64,000 nucleotides of DNA from Seminavis robusta (lineage: Eukaryota; Bacillariophyta; Bacillariophyceae; Naviculales; Naviculaceae), in NCBI GenBank assembly GCA_903772945.1, contig CAICTM010000059.1, forward strand, positions 1-64,000, written 5' to 3'. A program made the translations under genes and the position numbers. The notes beneath the pieces are model-generated. The model made no database searches. It was not told where the DNA came from and saw only the letters and a list, made by a program, of their open reading frames with translations. Shown here piece after piece: positions 1 through 11,079 of this stretch; position 1 is the stretch's first letter, and every line of letters starts with the position of its first letter.

Positions 1-540
1 AGTACCGGTAATAGCTTTAGCGAGAAGCATCAGCGGTTGTTGACTAGTCACACTATACCTGTCTCAACATTAGTATGCAGCAACTATGCCATACCTCCTC
101 AGCCCCCACATATGTATGGGCATACCACTAGCATCTCTACATACATAATGTACATACCTGTTTTGGCTGATATACATATATTTCGCCCATGTATTTAAAC
201 ATGTATTGTTCCGATGTAGCTCGTCGAGGTCGAGCTTCGATGTCGAGCTTTTGGCTCGACCCGTGTAGGTGAAGGCAAATCGCACTCATTTACCCAGTTA
301 CTAGAAAATCCAAACACACATGCAGCTCCATTTCTTGACAAGATTGAGAATAGGAGAGAACGTTTTAGGAAATCTACCAGCAGTAGTTAGATGAAAACCT
401 TAGTAGTACAATGCAAGTGACCGATGCAGCATAGTATGGTCCCAGAGATTGACCAATGCTACATGTATTTCCATACCCCCACATACTTTCAGACTCTCAC
501 ATACATATATTTGTATTTCAGTATGTACATACTATGTCCT
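1..540. other. intergenic, no gene recognised
   Basis: I see no supportable gene here. The stretch holds short repeats of tcgagctt around 225-255 and several tacatac/catgta elements. Open frames are short and show no recognisable domain. It lies downstream of the DEP-domain gene, which is on the minus strand. Confidence 0.5.
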
Positions 541-1440
541 TCACATCCATTTTTGCTTAGGCAAGCTAGTCACCGAATCTCTCAGGGGGTCCACGTCTTT
601 CTCTTCCTTCGGCTCCTTTTGGACTTGATTCTGAGCCAGAGGACTTTTGGCTCTAAATCTTTCCCATTCCTTGCTTTTGCATCTTCTGATGCTTCGCTTA
701 GTCTTATTAGGAGACTTTGATCTGCCACTTTTTGTTTTCCTGGCAGGTTCTGGCATGCGTTCTTCGGGAGCTATAAAGTGAAAAAATAAGTATTCGTCTT
801 TGAATTCATGGTCATTGGTGACGTGTTCACAACAAAACACTTTTTGATTGAGTTTTCCCATGAGATGAACGGCATCAATGCGACTTCTGACAAGCTTGAG
901 ATCCATCATGACATCAACGGCTTCGCTGGCTACAAAGCAGTTGGGAAAGACACAAAGCATGTATCGTCGATCCTTGACTTCTACGTGTTGCTCTAGGAGT
1001 CTGACCTTGTCCCAGTAGGATGGATACTGGCGTTTCATGCTGCGCACTTGGCAAGGCAAGTTGTGATCAAACTGGTAGAATTCCGCATCAGAGTCTTCCA
1101 GTGTGGTTTCAATGTTGGAACTGAAATTGCTGGAACAGTTGGCATGCTTGAAAAGGTGAAAGTACTTGACCATGGAATTGCCTGCCATCAAGGCAGCTTC
1201 TCTCGTAATTTTCAAGTTGGAAGAACGATCCTGGAGCTGCTGAGTCATGACTGTTTGGAGGGCTGAGACAGCTTGACTTCCTGTAAAGCACTTGGAGACA
1301 GTTTTCAGGAGGACTGTCTTTCTGTCTTGGATCATTCCATTGGACTTGAGATACTTCTGAAAGGATTCTGCCAATCCCTCCAAATCACGAGCCCTGGCAC
1401 TGCAAGTAGAGTCATGGGAGTGATCAGAAGAGCCATCCAT
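541..1440 (-). CDS. two-DEP-domain protein
   Basis: Single-exon ORF of 299 aa starting at an ATG at 1438-1440. Two DEP-like domains are visible: one at about residues 25-115 (FTGSQAVSALQ, the usual F-x-G-x-x-A/V core) and one at about 150-225 (PNCFVASEAVDVMMDL, ending in YLFFHFI). DEP domains (Dishevelled, Egl-10, Pleckstrin) bind membranes or GPCR and Rap/Rho signalling partners. Tandem small DEP-only proteins are common in diatoms, but their role is unknown. The C-terminal 70 residues are Lys/Arg/Ser-rich (RSKSPNKTKRSIRR) and probably disordered; they could be phosphorylated or nuclear. No signal peptide or membrane segment is seen. Domain calls come from motif reading, and the biological role is not inferred. 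Confidence 0.75.
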   Translation of the reverse strand: MDGSSDHSHDSTCSARARDLEGLAESFQKYLKSNGMIQDRKTVLLKTVSKCFTGSQAVSALQTVMTQQLQDRSSNLKITREAALMAGNSMVKYFHLFKHANCSSNFSSNIETTLEDSDAEFYQFDHNLPCQVRSMKRQYPSYWDKVRLLEQHVEVKDRRYMLCVFPNCFVASEAVDVMMDLKLVRSRIDAVHLMGKLNQKVFCCEHVTNDHEFKDEYLFFHFIAPEERMPEPARKTKSGRSKSPNKTKRSIRRCKSKEWERFRAKSPLAQNQVQKEPKEEKDVDPLRDSVTSLPKQKWM

Positions 1441-1828
1441 CGTTTGCTTGTTACTGTTGTGTTATTGGTTGGGTTTACGGAGGGAGCAACGGGCTCAGTT
1501 CAGGGAAAATAGAACTAAGAAAAGTGACTGAAAAGTGTGAGAGGAGGAAAGAGGAGAAAGAGGAGACTGGCACTACAGTCCTCCTCTGTCTTGGTTTGTA
1601 CGTTTGTACGTTTGTACACGAGTCGAGTCGAGTCAAGTTACTAGTAGCTACCTGGTAGTAGGTGTTTTGAGGATTACAGCCTTAGGCAATGTTCGCCTTG
1701 AGCAGCATGGTAGTCAGTTGTTTTAAAAGTATTATCTTGTCCCCTATTAACCCTTAATAGTACATTTTTGGGCTTAAAGATTTGGCTCTTTTCTTCGGGA
1801 TGGAGCGACCGACATTTATGCATACCCA

Positions 1829-2127
1829 TTACCTCGGCAGGTAAACTGCCTGAGTTCTCAACCCCTTTAATGCTATTTCCTATTTCCTATTTCCTATTAC
1901 CTCGGCAGGTTCACTGCCTGAGTTCTCAACCCCTTTAATGCTATTTCCTATTTCCTATTTCCTATTACCTCGGCAGGTAAACTGCCTGAGTTCTCAACCC
2001 CTTTAATGCTATTTCCTATTTCCTATTACCCCGACAGGTTAACTGGCTGAGTTCTCAACCCCTTTAATGCTATTTCCTATTTCCTATTACCTCGGCATGT
2101 TAACTGCCTGAGTTCTCAACCCCTTTT
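1829..2127. repeat. five-copy 61/68-bp tandem repeat with a hairpin core
   Basis: Five tandem units start at about 1831, 1899, 1967, 2028 and 2089. Each reads acctcggcaggtaaactgcc, then tgagttctcaacccctttaa, then a run of atttcct. The period is 68 bp when the atttcct run has one extra 7-bp copy and 61 bp otherwise, so this is a minisatellite with a nested 7-bp repeat. The core contains an inverted repeat, ggcag-5 nt-ctgcc, which can form a hairpin. Copies 4 and 5 carry point changes in the stem (gacag, ggcat). The last unit breaks off into an A-run at about 2127. Confidence 0.9.
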
Positions 2128-3087
2128 AAAAAAAATGCTATTCCGGTAAAGCCAAAATATAGGGATAGAGATAGGCGTAAGACAACAAAACTGGAAATTG
2201 AAGGTTCTACAAATATAGCTTGAAAGATGGGTGCAATCCAAACATGATCCTCCTTCTTCTATCTGTCTTTCTGCCGAGGTTTCGCAGCTCCCGCTGACTT
2301 ATCTCCTTTTCCATCGCAACTTCAAGATTCGATTCAAGATCAGGTTCGAAAAGGGTCTGTAAGCTGTAAAATATGTGTATCCATCGTGCTCGTGCAGGGT
2401 GCAGGGTTTTTGTTCTGCCCTACACCGCAACAGCATCCTTCGATCCTTCGTCCTTGTGCTGAAGAACGTCCAGGTGCCCGGTACCGGTGCGCTGGTACCC
2501 GCATGCCTGGTCGTCGATTGACCGAGGCTTGGACCATGCAATCGCCAAAGGTAATTGCCACACCGGTAGTCCAGAGCACGCACTCAGATGCATATCTCAT
2601 TTTGTTCTACATGCTTCATCAGGTGGTACACTCGTTTACCATGCTATGCATCATCCGCCTGTCTTCTTGCTTCCGCATTGCCCTTCCTCCTCAAGCAGTA
2701 AGAAAGCGGCTGGCACAGGTGCCGTAGATAGGGATGTGGCCATCCACTTCATTCTGTACATGTCCTGGGCCGAAGCCTACTCACTGGCTGGAACGATCGA
2801 AGTACCGGTACTTGAGGTGCACACCAAGTCCTCGACGGTGAAGGGGCGCGCACCTTGAGACCTGTAGCATTGTTCTTGGGGGCAGGCAGCCCAACACATA
2901 CCGGTACCATGGTGCATGGCTGTATCCCGCCCATACTTACCGATACGTTAGCTACGGATCACTTTGTTTCCACGTCTCACGGAGTAGCTAGAGTAGAAGT
3001 TGAAAAAAGCCATGCATGGCTCCACAACCACAAGGAGGCACATAACTTGAAGTGTTGCGGGCACAACGTACCCATACCGACGGTGCA

Positions 3088-3109
3088 GTACCGGTACATG
3101 TACCGGTAC
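3088..3109. repeat. perfect 22-nt palindrome of gtaccggtac blocks
   Basis: The 22 bases are identical to their own reverse complement: gtaccggtac, then at, then gtaccggtac. The palindrome extends imperfectly by four more bases on each side. Similar but shorter ggtaccggtacc elements recur through the intergenic DNA, for example near 2478, 4566, 7727, 26355 and 26470. Confidence 0.9.
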
Positions 3110-5274
3110 CTGCCATCAGCTCTGTCATCCGAGTTACGAAAGATTCAATCCATACTTTTTCTAAGGTTAGAGTTGGGCATTTGGGACGCATTGGTGTACC
3201 AGTATCTGGCGTGCTGATCGGGAGTCATCACTTCATGTTTGTGTTCCTTCAACTTGGAGCTCATGCCTGGACGTGCTTCAGTAGCCTCTTACCTTCCGTG
3301 GTAACGAAGATGGATACCGTATATACTGGTGTTTCCTGATTGTAATGCCGCAGAATCTCACGTCAGTGATGGTTTCTTGAGCTTCTCTATTAATGTACCG
3401 TTCTAGTACCTAGCTAGTACCTTCGGATCCATGGTTTGTTACAAGGCTACGGAATGGACTGCTCTTCGGTTTGCCAAGATCATCTGGTTTAACGTTCGTC
3501 GAAAAACCGCAGCTACCGAAAGCGAGCTGCGGGAAGGTGTGACTGGAGGTTTGCTGACATGGTTTCTTCTTTGCCGACCACGCAACCAACCCTCAATGCG
3601 ATGGATGTTGGTGAGGATATCGTGTCATCGAACTGAAACGATGATAGAATCAGAGAAGTCAATACAACTAGTGTCTCTGTTTGCGGCGAAACAGAAGTTG
3701 GACTGGTCTCATCTCTACGTGGCTATGGCGACACACAATACCGTTGATACGAACTGGGCTAATGGCAACTTCCTCTTGACCAACTCTGTAGCCGATCATG
3801 TCACTCTTTCGATTCTGGGCGCAAGAGTTGAGGCTCTATCTCCCTACAGACAGCTTCCACGCATACAGTGTTCCTCCGGGATGCAGAGTTTCATGTGACC
3901 AATGGCCCTGGCATCTCGTTTTGTGTTTTGGAATGATTCATTCAATCTGGATGGCGATGCCGATGGATTCGTCCGCTCGAACACGAAGAACTGCCTCAAG
4001 CGAATTGGCTGCAGGTCTTGTCAGAGCGTGGGTCCTTTGAACACCATTGTTGAAAATGTGTCAGAACTACAAGGGGTGTATGGACCTACGGTAGGATACG
4101 ACTGATGCAACTGCAGCTTTGCATACAATTCTCATGCGCTTGACTGCGAAGAGATCACTGTCGTCACGTCATTCTTCGGGCGTGTACACAGCGGAGTGGC
4201 AGCAACGGACCATAGCTCATCCAACAAAAACGTTGTATTGTACGGTAACGCAATTGGTACTCCGAATGCACGGGATGCGATTTCGAAAGTTAGTAGTATC
4301 GTCGGCAGCGAAGGCTCCATCGTTGAATTGGTGGGCCGATATGCCTACTGTACCAGACAACCAAGGTCCACGTACCAGATGGCAGTGGCCTCTGCATATT
4401 TATTTCTTTTCGAGCTTGGCTCTAATCAAAACCCCCCACGAAAGCTCCATCTCACAATCCCAAGCACCATCGATGGAGTTACGGTGGGGTTATCTTCCCA
4501 GTAGCATTCTTCTCCCACCTACCGTAGCTAACGGTACATGTACCCACAACGGGGCAGTCGGCTACTGGTACCGGTACCTGTTGCTTGTAAAATAGATGTG
4601 GATACTGGTGTCATCGATATCGTAGCAAATAATCCAATTGTGGACTGGGAGGTTATGACTGAATCATTCCTTGGGATCTACATGTAGCTATAATGTAGCG
4701 TACCCGTACAGTATGACCAAGACATTAGAGCACTTCCAAACCCTGAAATTGCCAGAATATAGGTTCTCTGTGAAGCAACAGTGAACAGGTGAACAATGGA
4801 AAGCGTTTGCCCGTAAACGTTACGTGCGTGACGCCCAGACCAAAGGACTACCATACCAATACGGTACATGCCATGGTCGCCGAACAGTGAGAAAGTAAAG
4901 ACGAAAAGAAGTGAACAGGTCATGCAAAAACCAATGCGAAAGGTCCACAAAGGTCAGCTAAAAGCAGCACTGGAAGACGTTCCAGATTTCCGCCAACGAG
5001 GAGAGAAAACCACCGACAACGACAGCATGCCTGGTGTCTCTAAAGGTCTAAAAGTGAAGTGTATGAATGGCATTGTGATCATGTGTACAAGTTTCCTATT
5101 TTAGTTTCGGGTATGTAGCATATATGATGGGGTTTCACAACCAATCAATCAATCAATCGACGGGCCAGTGTAGTGGTTTTGATTCGTTTCGTGTTCTCTT
5201 ACTGTCGGTCAATCGATCGTTTCTGTATCATTTAATGTTTGCTGATGTGCGTGTTGTGCTGTGTGAGATTACAT

Positions 5275-6444
5275 TTACATCTCCAGGGCCTTGTTGAGTT
5301 CATCGTATCCTTCCAGGCAGGTTTGGAATGCTTGCTTGCAGAATTCCTTGCGTGATTCCAAACCACCGACGGATTCTGTTTCCTCTCCTACTTCGATACC
5401 GACGGGAACAAATCGAACATTTCGTTGTTCCCCGACTCCGGCTTCGACGTAGTCAGGAGGAGGGCAGAGATCGTATGAGACCATGGCCATGGGGTAGTAG
5501 TGCATGGGTTTCTTGGACTTGTTTCCCATGAGACGGAACATGTCAATGGTCTTGCTGTCAAAGGGAGCCGGTGGTACTTCGCCTGTCTCCAAGTCACGTC
5601 GATCCCGTCCACCAGAAGGAGCCACCCACAGCAGACATCCTCCCTTTTTGAACTTTTTCAACATGGCACTCATGGCCTGTAGATTTTGCCGTTGTTTCTT
5701 GGACTTGGTGTCTGGATCCGCGTTGATGTGTTTCTTGGAATGAATGCAGATAAGGTTTCTTCCCATGGAGAATGGAATGGCCAAAGGATCAGTAGTGACC
5801 TTGTGTCCAGCCACATAAACCATATCGGCAGCTTGTTCCGCATATCCCGCTTTTTCCATGAGACAACTGACGACTTGAGGATCGGCTTCCGACTGATGAT
5901 TGGCAAAGAAGATGACATTGTCGCCATTGGCCAATTGTTCCATGGCCTTTTTCAGATTGTCCTGGCCCAGCACAACACTGTTTTCCAAATCCATGCAAGG
6001 ACGGAAGAAATCGCAGCCAAAGCCGTAGTAATCCACGGTATTGCCATCTTCGGTTTCCGCATCTCCTCGCAATGCCGTATGAGTCACGTCGAAAGTATAG
6101 AGATCGGGACTGTCGGGCATGCCGAATTGTTGCGCGTACAGAATGCCCTGCATAATACGACCAGCGGCTGCTTGAGGCGCGTAGAAATCCTTCTGATCTT
6201 CAGGTGCCGCTTCACGTCCCACTTGCGCCGCTCCGAGGTATTCTCCCACAAAGTGCTTCAGCATCGGCAAAAGCTTTTCTTTCTTGTCACCAAGGGCTTC
6301 TCCCATCTTGGCGGTAGCGCCTTCCAACGTCGCCGCGTATTCCGGGTCCAAATCTACCTTGGCGCCAACCTTGCTGGGTGCGACTGCGCTAAAGGCACTC
6401 GTAGAGCTCACCAGAGCAAACAGTATCAACGATCGGAACATCAT
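5275..6444 (-). CDS. plastid glycerol-3-phosphate acyltransferase (ATS1 type)
   Basis: This 389-aa single-exon protein should transfer an acyl group from acyl-ACP to sn-glycerol-3-phosphate, the first step of plastid glycerolipid synthesis. The family is soluble plant-type GPAT (ATS1/PlsB-like). Visible evidence: the NHQSEADP acyltransferase motif at residues 182-189 with H183 and D188 as the catalytic H-x4-D pair; the downstream VAPSGGRDRRD segment and the YYPMAMVSYDLCPPP block, both typical of the soluble plastid enzyme. Length matches the family. The N-terminus MMFRSLILFALVSSTSAFSA is a signal peptide ending in an ASAF-type cleavage motif, indicating import across the four plastid membranes of a diatom. 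Either of the two leading Met codons (6444 or 6441) could start it. Confidence 0.93.
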   Translation of the reverse strand: MMFRSLILFALVSSTSAFSAVAPSKVGAKVDLDPEYAATLEGATAKMGEALGDKKEKLLPMLKHFVGEYLGAAQVGREAAPEDQKDFYAPQAAAGRIMQGILYAQQFGMPDSPDLYTFDVTHTALRGDAETEDGNTVDYYGFGCDFFRPCMDLENSVVLGQDNLKKAMEQLANGDNVIFFANHQSEADPQVVSCLMEKAGYAEQAADMVYVAGHKVTTDPLAIPFSMGRNLICIHSKKHINADPDTKSKKQRQNLQAMSAMLKKFKKGGCLLWVAPSGGRDRRDLETGEVPPAPFDSKTIDMFRLMGNKSKKPMHYYPMAMVSYDLCPPPDYVEAGVGEQRNVRFVPVGIEVGEETESVGGLESRKEFCKQAFQTCLEGYDELNKALEM

Positions 6445-8492
6445 TGTCTTGTCTTATTCTTGTGGAAAGAAAAATTAGAAATTTTTGGGTAGCAAGGGGT
6501 AGCACACAAAAAAATATGAGGGTATAGCTTGATAAAGTAAACCCGTCAAGTTAGTAGTAGAACTGAATTTCTATGAAATTCTACTCTAGTATTCTACTGT
6601 GAAAGAATGAAAGCCAAAGAAAATAGAGGAGTGGCGTGTTGGCTTTGGGACCACTGGTGGTGTTAAATGTTGTGGTGTTCAAGTTGCTTGTTGATCAATG
6701 CCATCACCATTGGTCGGTTTCATCACCAATCACCAGCAATGCTCTCGTAGCTCTCAGGAAGAAAACACCACGTGGTTCTCATACGATACTGGACACTACT
6801 ACTTTAAAGGTTAGAGTTCGCGAAGGAATAACCTATATTCCACTTCAAATTATCTATTTTGCTTGCCAATGATTGGATGGTTCTCATTCATTAAAGTTAT
6901 TTACAGAAGAATAACTTTTGTAATGAACACGTTGACTTCTCGTACTACGCACCACTGCCAACACGCACGATCATGCACGTATCAAATGCAACCAATCGAA
7001 TCTGGCGACAGTATCTCAAGCGGTCCATTGGCCTGATCATCCAAGTAAGAGAGTACAGAGTAGGTTGTCCACGACAGCTTGGGAGAGTGGAGAGGCAATT
7101 GCAGATTCATCCACGATGGCAGGAGTCGTGTAGCTGGCTGTCCATGTCGGAACAGCTCCATCTAGCTAGATATCTCTCCTCGCAAGCTTGCTATTTGCTC
7201 TGCTATGGTCAGGTTAGCAAGGGCTACCGGTAGCTAGCTAGCTAGATGATCTACGCATAGCCAGGCTCTGGCGATCTTGCTCAAACTAAAGACCGATGAA
7301 TGCACACCGAGACAACTAACTGGACAAATATTCTGCTGGCTAGGGCTTGAATACCTGCCATGGGCGCATCCAACTGCATCCATACAACGAATGGTTTAGT
7401 CTTCACCTATGCATGTTCTAGTATGCATACTTACTTCGATTTATCCTTTGGGCCAGTACTACGTTCTCGGCAGCAGCAGCCCGCACCAATAGTGTGCGTT
7501 CCTGCATCGAGCTATTGCATGTTGCAGCAGCCGGCTAACCTAGAATCTTAAAACTTGTGGGCAATGGCGGGCAATGGCAGGCAATGGCACCGTCTTAATT
7601 AATCCCAAGCTCTCCAGGTTTTTTTCTGCAACGAAGCAAGCAGATGCGAGGATGATGTGTATTCTATTCGATTGGGGTACCCAATGCAATCGATGTTCGT
7701 TCGATTTGGATGGCTTGCACATGTACTGGTACCGGTACATGCATGGCATGTATTTCTATTCATCTTCAGGGTCAGGGCTATTTATTTTGCATTTCGAGAA
7801 AAAGACAGAAGGCAGGTTCGCTTTCTTTGCGATGTTTTGTGCCAATAATGTGTCTGATTCGACTGACGTGTTGCAGGAAGGCCTTACGTGTCGATGTCGC
7901 TGATTGGGTGGGCCATTAAAAAAATCGTAGCTTTTGAGACGTTTAGCTGTCCCATCATTGGAGAGAATGTTGGTACGTGAGTCAGCGTCCTTTGGCAGTG
8001 TTCTTTCGAGGGTTGGTTTCTGTCGTTTTGGCCCACGTGGTGTCTGACGAGGACACAGAGAATTAGAGGGTTGGTATTGAATTTCCGCGGAGTATAGAAG
8101 ATTGTGTAGTGCGTGTGTCTGTGTTGTGGATCCTGTTTTCTTGCGTCCAGAGGTGGCAGCATCTCCAGCTCAGCGTCAGCGAAAAAGATGGGGCTGTTGC
8201 TTTCTCACAACTAACTCAACTCAACTGAGATTGTTCCGACGACACATCAGCCAACATCTTGCAACCGCTATACGACGAAAAAGATAGATAAGATCAAGCC
8301 AAACAGCGCAGCAATAGCCACCACTCATCCTTAGTTGGCAGCCATACTGTACTAGTATCCTCCCTGATTGATTAGCGAAGATCCAAGTGAAGCATTGCCA
8401 TAAATTGGGATTGTCTCAAGTTGACAAGCAAGTCCTATCACACTCAGATACCCCTCTCTTCTACCACCACTATTAATACCGGTACCACCAAG
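6445..8492. other. intergenic between divergent genes, no gene seen
   Basis: About 2 kb between the divergently transcribed acyltransferase gene and the gene at 8493. I see no supportable coding region or RNA gene. It contains an atgcatgg-flanked ggtaccggtac element at about 7727-7745 and a gctagctagctag run at 7230-7244. Confidence 0.5.
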
Positions 8493-9701
8493 ATGACAGG
8501 TTTCTCTGTATGCAATGTCATGCTGGCCCTGAACCTTTTGGTTGTGGGAGTCCCTGAATCTGCAGCTTTCTCTCCTGCTCTCTTTGGCAGCTCATCACGT
8601 ACAAGCACAACAAGTACTACCAGCAAGTCTGGTCTGTATATGAGCACTTCCACCTCAGCGGCCGAGTTTGAACTTCCTGAAGACTTGCCCAATGACGGCA
8701 ACAAGAGAAGCAGTGGTGGAGAACCTTCAGCTGATGGAGTTTGTCCTCTGAGTGAGACACGACGCCTTCGACTGCAAGTGGAGGCTGAAGCCAGGGAACG
8801 CTTTGTGCTCGGGGAAGAACTCCATCAGTTGCGAAAAGATGTACTGGACTTGAAAGAACGACTGGAAAATGCGCGCATGAGCTTTGCCACGGAACGAGTG
8901 AAAGAGTTGGAGAGAGCCATTCTTCAGGCACAGCAAGTCGATGCCGAGTATGTCTACCAAGTGGCCCAAGAGCAATTGCTATTGGCAAATGACAAACTTA
9001 CACAAGAAGAAAAAGCCATGTGGGAAAAGGAATCTCAAATGGCAAGAGCTGTTCTTCCTCAGTTCCACTTGGAAGGCCTCTGGGTGGGAAAGTATTCCGA
9101 CGAAGGAGGATTCGAACTCATCAATGTCACTTACCATGGAGATACTCTAGTGGCACACAAACTCACATCACAGCAGCAACAAGCCAATGTGCCTATGGGA
9201 CAAGTCACTTTCCAAGTCGATCTATCGCCAGTGTCATCCACCAGCAATGGCAATAGCAACAGCAAACCAACCAGTACTAGTACTACTGGAGGGGATTCTT
9301 TGGAACCCATTGAGTTGGGAGAAAGTGCCGCCAAGCAATGGGGATCCAAGTTCCTCTCTCGATATGCTGGACAAGGACAAGTGGCTGCTCAAGGACATCG
9401 CAATGCGCAGTGGATTGACGGACATCTCATCTTGGTAGGAGAGTACTTTTCCTTTGCTTGGTTGGGAATTGGACATCAAGTATTCTTTGGAAGACCTTCT
9501 GCAGAGCTTACCCTGCAACTGCTCAAGGAACAACAGCAACAGGAACACCAATCCAGCACGGATGACGCTTGTCGAGAAGACAGAGCCTATCTCGCAAGAT
9601 GTTGGGAAGAAACAGAGTTGCTGCAAGATGAACTGGAAGTACAAGACAATGTGCATCTCGAGCAACAAGACTACTACGCCATGGAAGGATGCTTCGAGTG
9701 A
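8493..9701 (+). CDS. plastid-targeted protein, coiled coil plus EXECUTER/FBXO31-like barrel
   Basis: 402 aa from the ATG at 8493; the frame is open upstream without another ATG. Residues 1-27 form a signal peptide ending in SAAF-SP, an ASAFAP-type plastid import motif. A Ser/Thr-rich transit-like stretch follows to about residue 75. Residues 92-185 are charged and helical (ARERFVLGEELHQLRKDVLD), probably a coiled coil. From about 192 the segment HLEGLWVGKYSDEGGFELIN, VTYHGDTLVAHKLT, VTFQVDLSP and GHLILVGEYFSFAWLGIGHQ resembles the beta-barrel domain shared by FBXO31-type F-box proteins and the plant plastid EXECUTER proteins, which mediate singlet-oxygen signalling. I see no F-box. Family assignment is by remembered similarity and moderate; the plastid targeting is firmer. 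A Ser/Asn/Thr low-complexity insert (about 247-275) interrupts the barrel. Confidence 0.75.
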   Translation: MTGFSVCNVMLALNLLVVGVPESAAFSPALFGSSSRTSTTSTTSKSGLYMSTSTSAAEFELPEDLPNDGNKRSSGGEPSADGVCPLSETRRLRLQVEAEARERFVLGEELHQLRKDVLDLKERLENARMSFATERVKELERAILQAQQVDAEYVYQVAQEQLLLANDKLTQEEKAMWEKESQMARAVLPQFHLEGLWVGKYSDEGGFELINVTYHGDTLVAHKLTSQQQQANVPMGQVTFQVDLSPVSSTSNGNSNSKPTSTSTTGGDSLEPIELGESAAKQWGSKFLSRYAGQGQVAAQGHRNAQWIDGHLILVGEYFSFAWLGIGHQVFFGRPSAELTLQLLKEQQQQEHQSSTDDACREDRAYLARCWEETELLQDELEVQDNVHLEQQDYYAMEGCFE

Positions 9702-11079
9702 GCAATCAATCAAACAATCACACTCGACTCAAACTTATTCAACAGACACGACAATCGATTCGAATCGATTCGATCGACGGATGCATGCACATACATGTAG
9801 ATACAACATACTTTGTACAGAAAAGAGGTGGAAAGGTGCAGACTAAGAGCGCACGAATACACAACAAAGCCAACGACGACACTTACATGTCAGACAAGAC
9901 CAGCGCTCGTGGTACTACGAGTACTACTCTCATTATCGCACCTTTCACACTCCTCGTGTCACCTACGACAAACAAAACAATACGCAACAGAAACAATACT
10001 AGTGTAGCCTACTACGTACTCTATTGTACGCCATGTTAAACTAAGAGCTCAACACTCATCTATCTTTACTACTACTACTATCAGCGTTCGTAGTATACAT
10101 ACTACATGAAACAGATGGGAGAGCGGAGGGTTGCATGGTGCTGAAGTTGGAGTCGAGTGACAGTCCAAGTCTTGGAAGCATTGTGTCGCAGTCTGACTCA
10201 GGCCCCGAAGAATGGATTCTTACATACTGGCACCTCAGTAGACGCGTCATCTTAGCTCAACATTGGTACACATCCTGCAATGGCAAGAGACGGGCAGTGG
10301 CCGGATCTTGCGTCATACTTGACAGCTCGGTTGCTTGGCAAGAGACGAGCGAGACCCAGAGCACCGGTAGCAATGACGAGTTGCTCCTTCGTACCGTAGC
10401 CACCTACCGGTACCTGGATAGGTAAAACAATCGTTTGCTGCCGTGATCGGGTGTGCCAGGTAGGCTAACGGTGCATGCCATGCAATCTACTAGCCAACTT
10501 CACAATCCAACGATCGGCGGGTTAGCCTACTAGCTAGCTATCTGGCTTGATCGGGTGTGCCAGGCAACTTGAACGGTGCATGCCATGCAATCTACTAGCC
10601 AACTTCACAATCCAACCTTGCGCATAGCCTAGCTCTATCTGGCTTGAATTAGCTACCGGTACCTAATTGATCTCTTGCTTATAGTCTACCGTACGAGAGC
10701 AAGCAAAGCGGAGGCCATGTTGGCAATCAGATGATCTCTTCGTGGCCCAGGCCAACTTTTGTGGTGGTGTCTAGCTCTAGTAGCTAGTAGAGTGCTGGGG
10801 CTAGTGGTCAAACAACATCAAGACTGGAAAGCTCAAGTGGACGTGAGAGGACACAATCTGTCGTCAGGCGTCTACCCTCGGTACGTGTGTTCCCTCGCCC
10901 TCGCGAGAGATTTCTGTTCAAGAATGCAGCCATCTAGCTAGATCTATGGACACCAACCAATTCTCTTTTCAGGCAGCAATAGACTAGGTCTAAGTATCTA
11001 GCTAGTAGGACTAGCAATCTTTCGTTGGCATTTCTCGTGGGAGTAGAGGTAGACTTTTGAAAACTGGCTGTCATCAAGC
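9702..11079. other. intergenic with a local duplication
   Basis: No supportable gene. Contains the 104-bp duplication at 10444-10647, short ctagctag runs and a ggtac-rich element near 10407-10417. Confidence 0.5.
10444..10647. repeat. imperfect ~104-bp tandem duplication
   Basis: A segment starting tgatcgggtgtgccagg at 10444 recurs at 10548. Both copies contain cggtgcatgccatgcaatct followed by actagccaacttcacaatcc. The 3' parts (agcctactagctagctatct, agcctagctctatct, each followed by ggcttga) are also related. Several substitutions and small indels separate the copies, so the duplication is not recent. Confidence 0.85.

Larger units (their letters stand above)
1441..5274. other. intergenic; tandem repeat and palindromes, no firm gene
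   Basis: Apart from the tandem repeat at 1829-2127 and the perfect palindrome at 3088-3109 I find no supportable gene. Open frames between 3431 and 4600 (for example 3431-3898 and 4196-4504) follow each other in different frames and could be remnants of a broken gene, but I recognise no family. An (AATC)n run sits at 5141-5159, just 3' of the acyltransferase gene. Confidence 0.5.

Noticed and set aside
1829-2127. CRISPR-like array
   Set aside because: The whole unit repeats in tandem with no unique spacers, no cas genes are nearby and the genome is eukaryotic.
5686-6492. Long plus-strand ORF opposite the acyltransferase gene
   Set aside because: It is a shadow of the well-supported minus-strand gene and has no recognisable domain.
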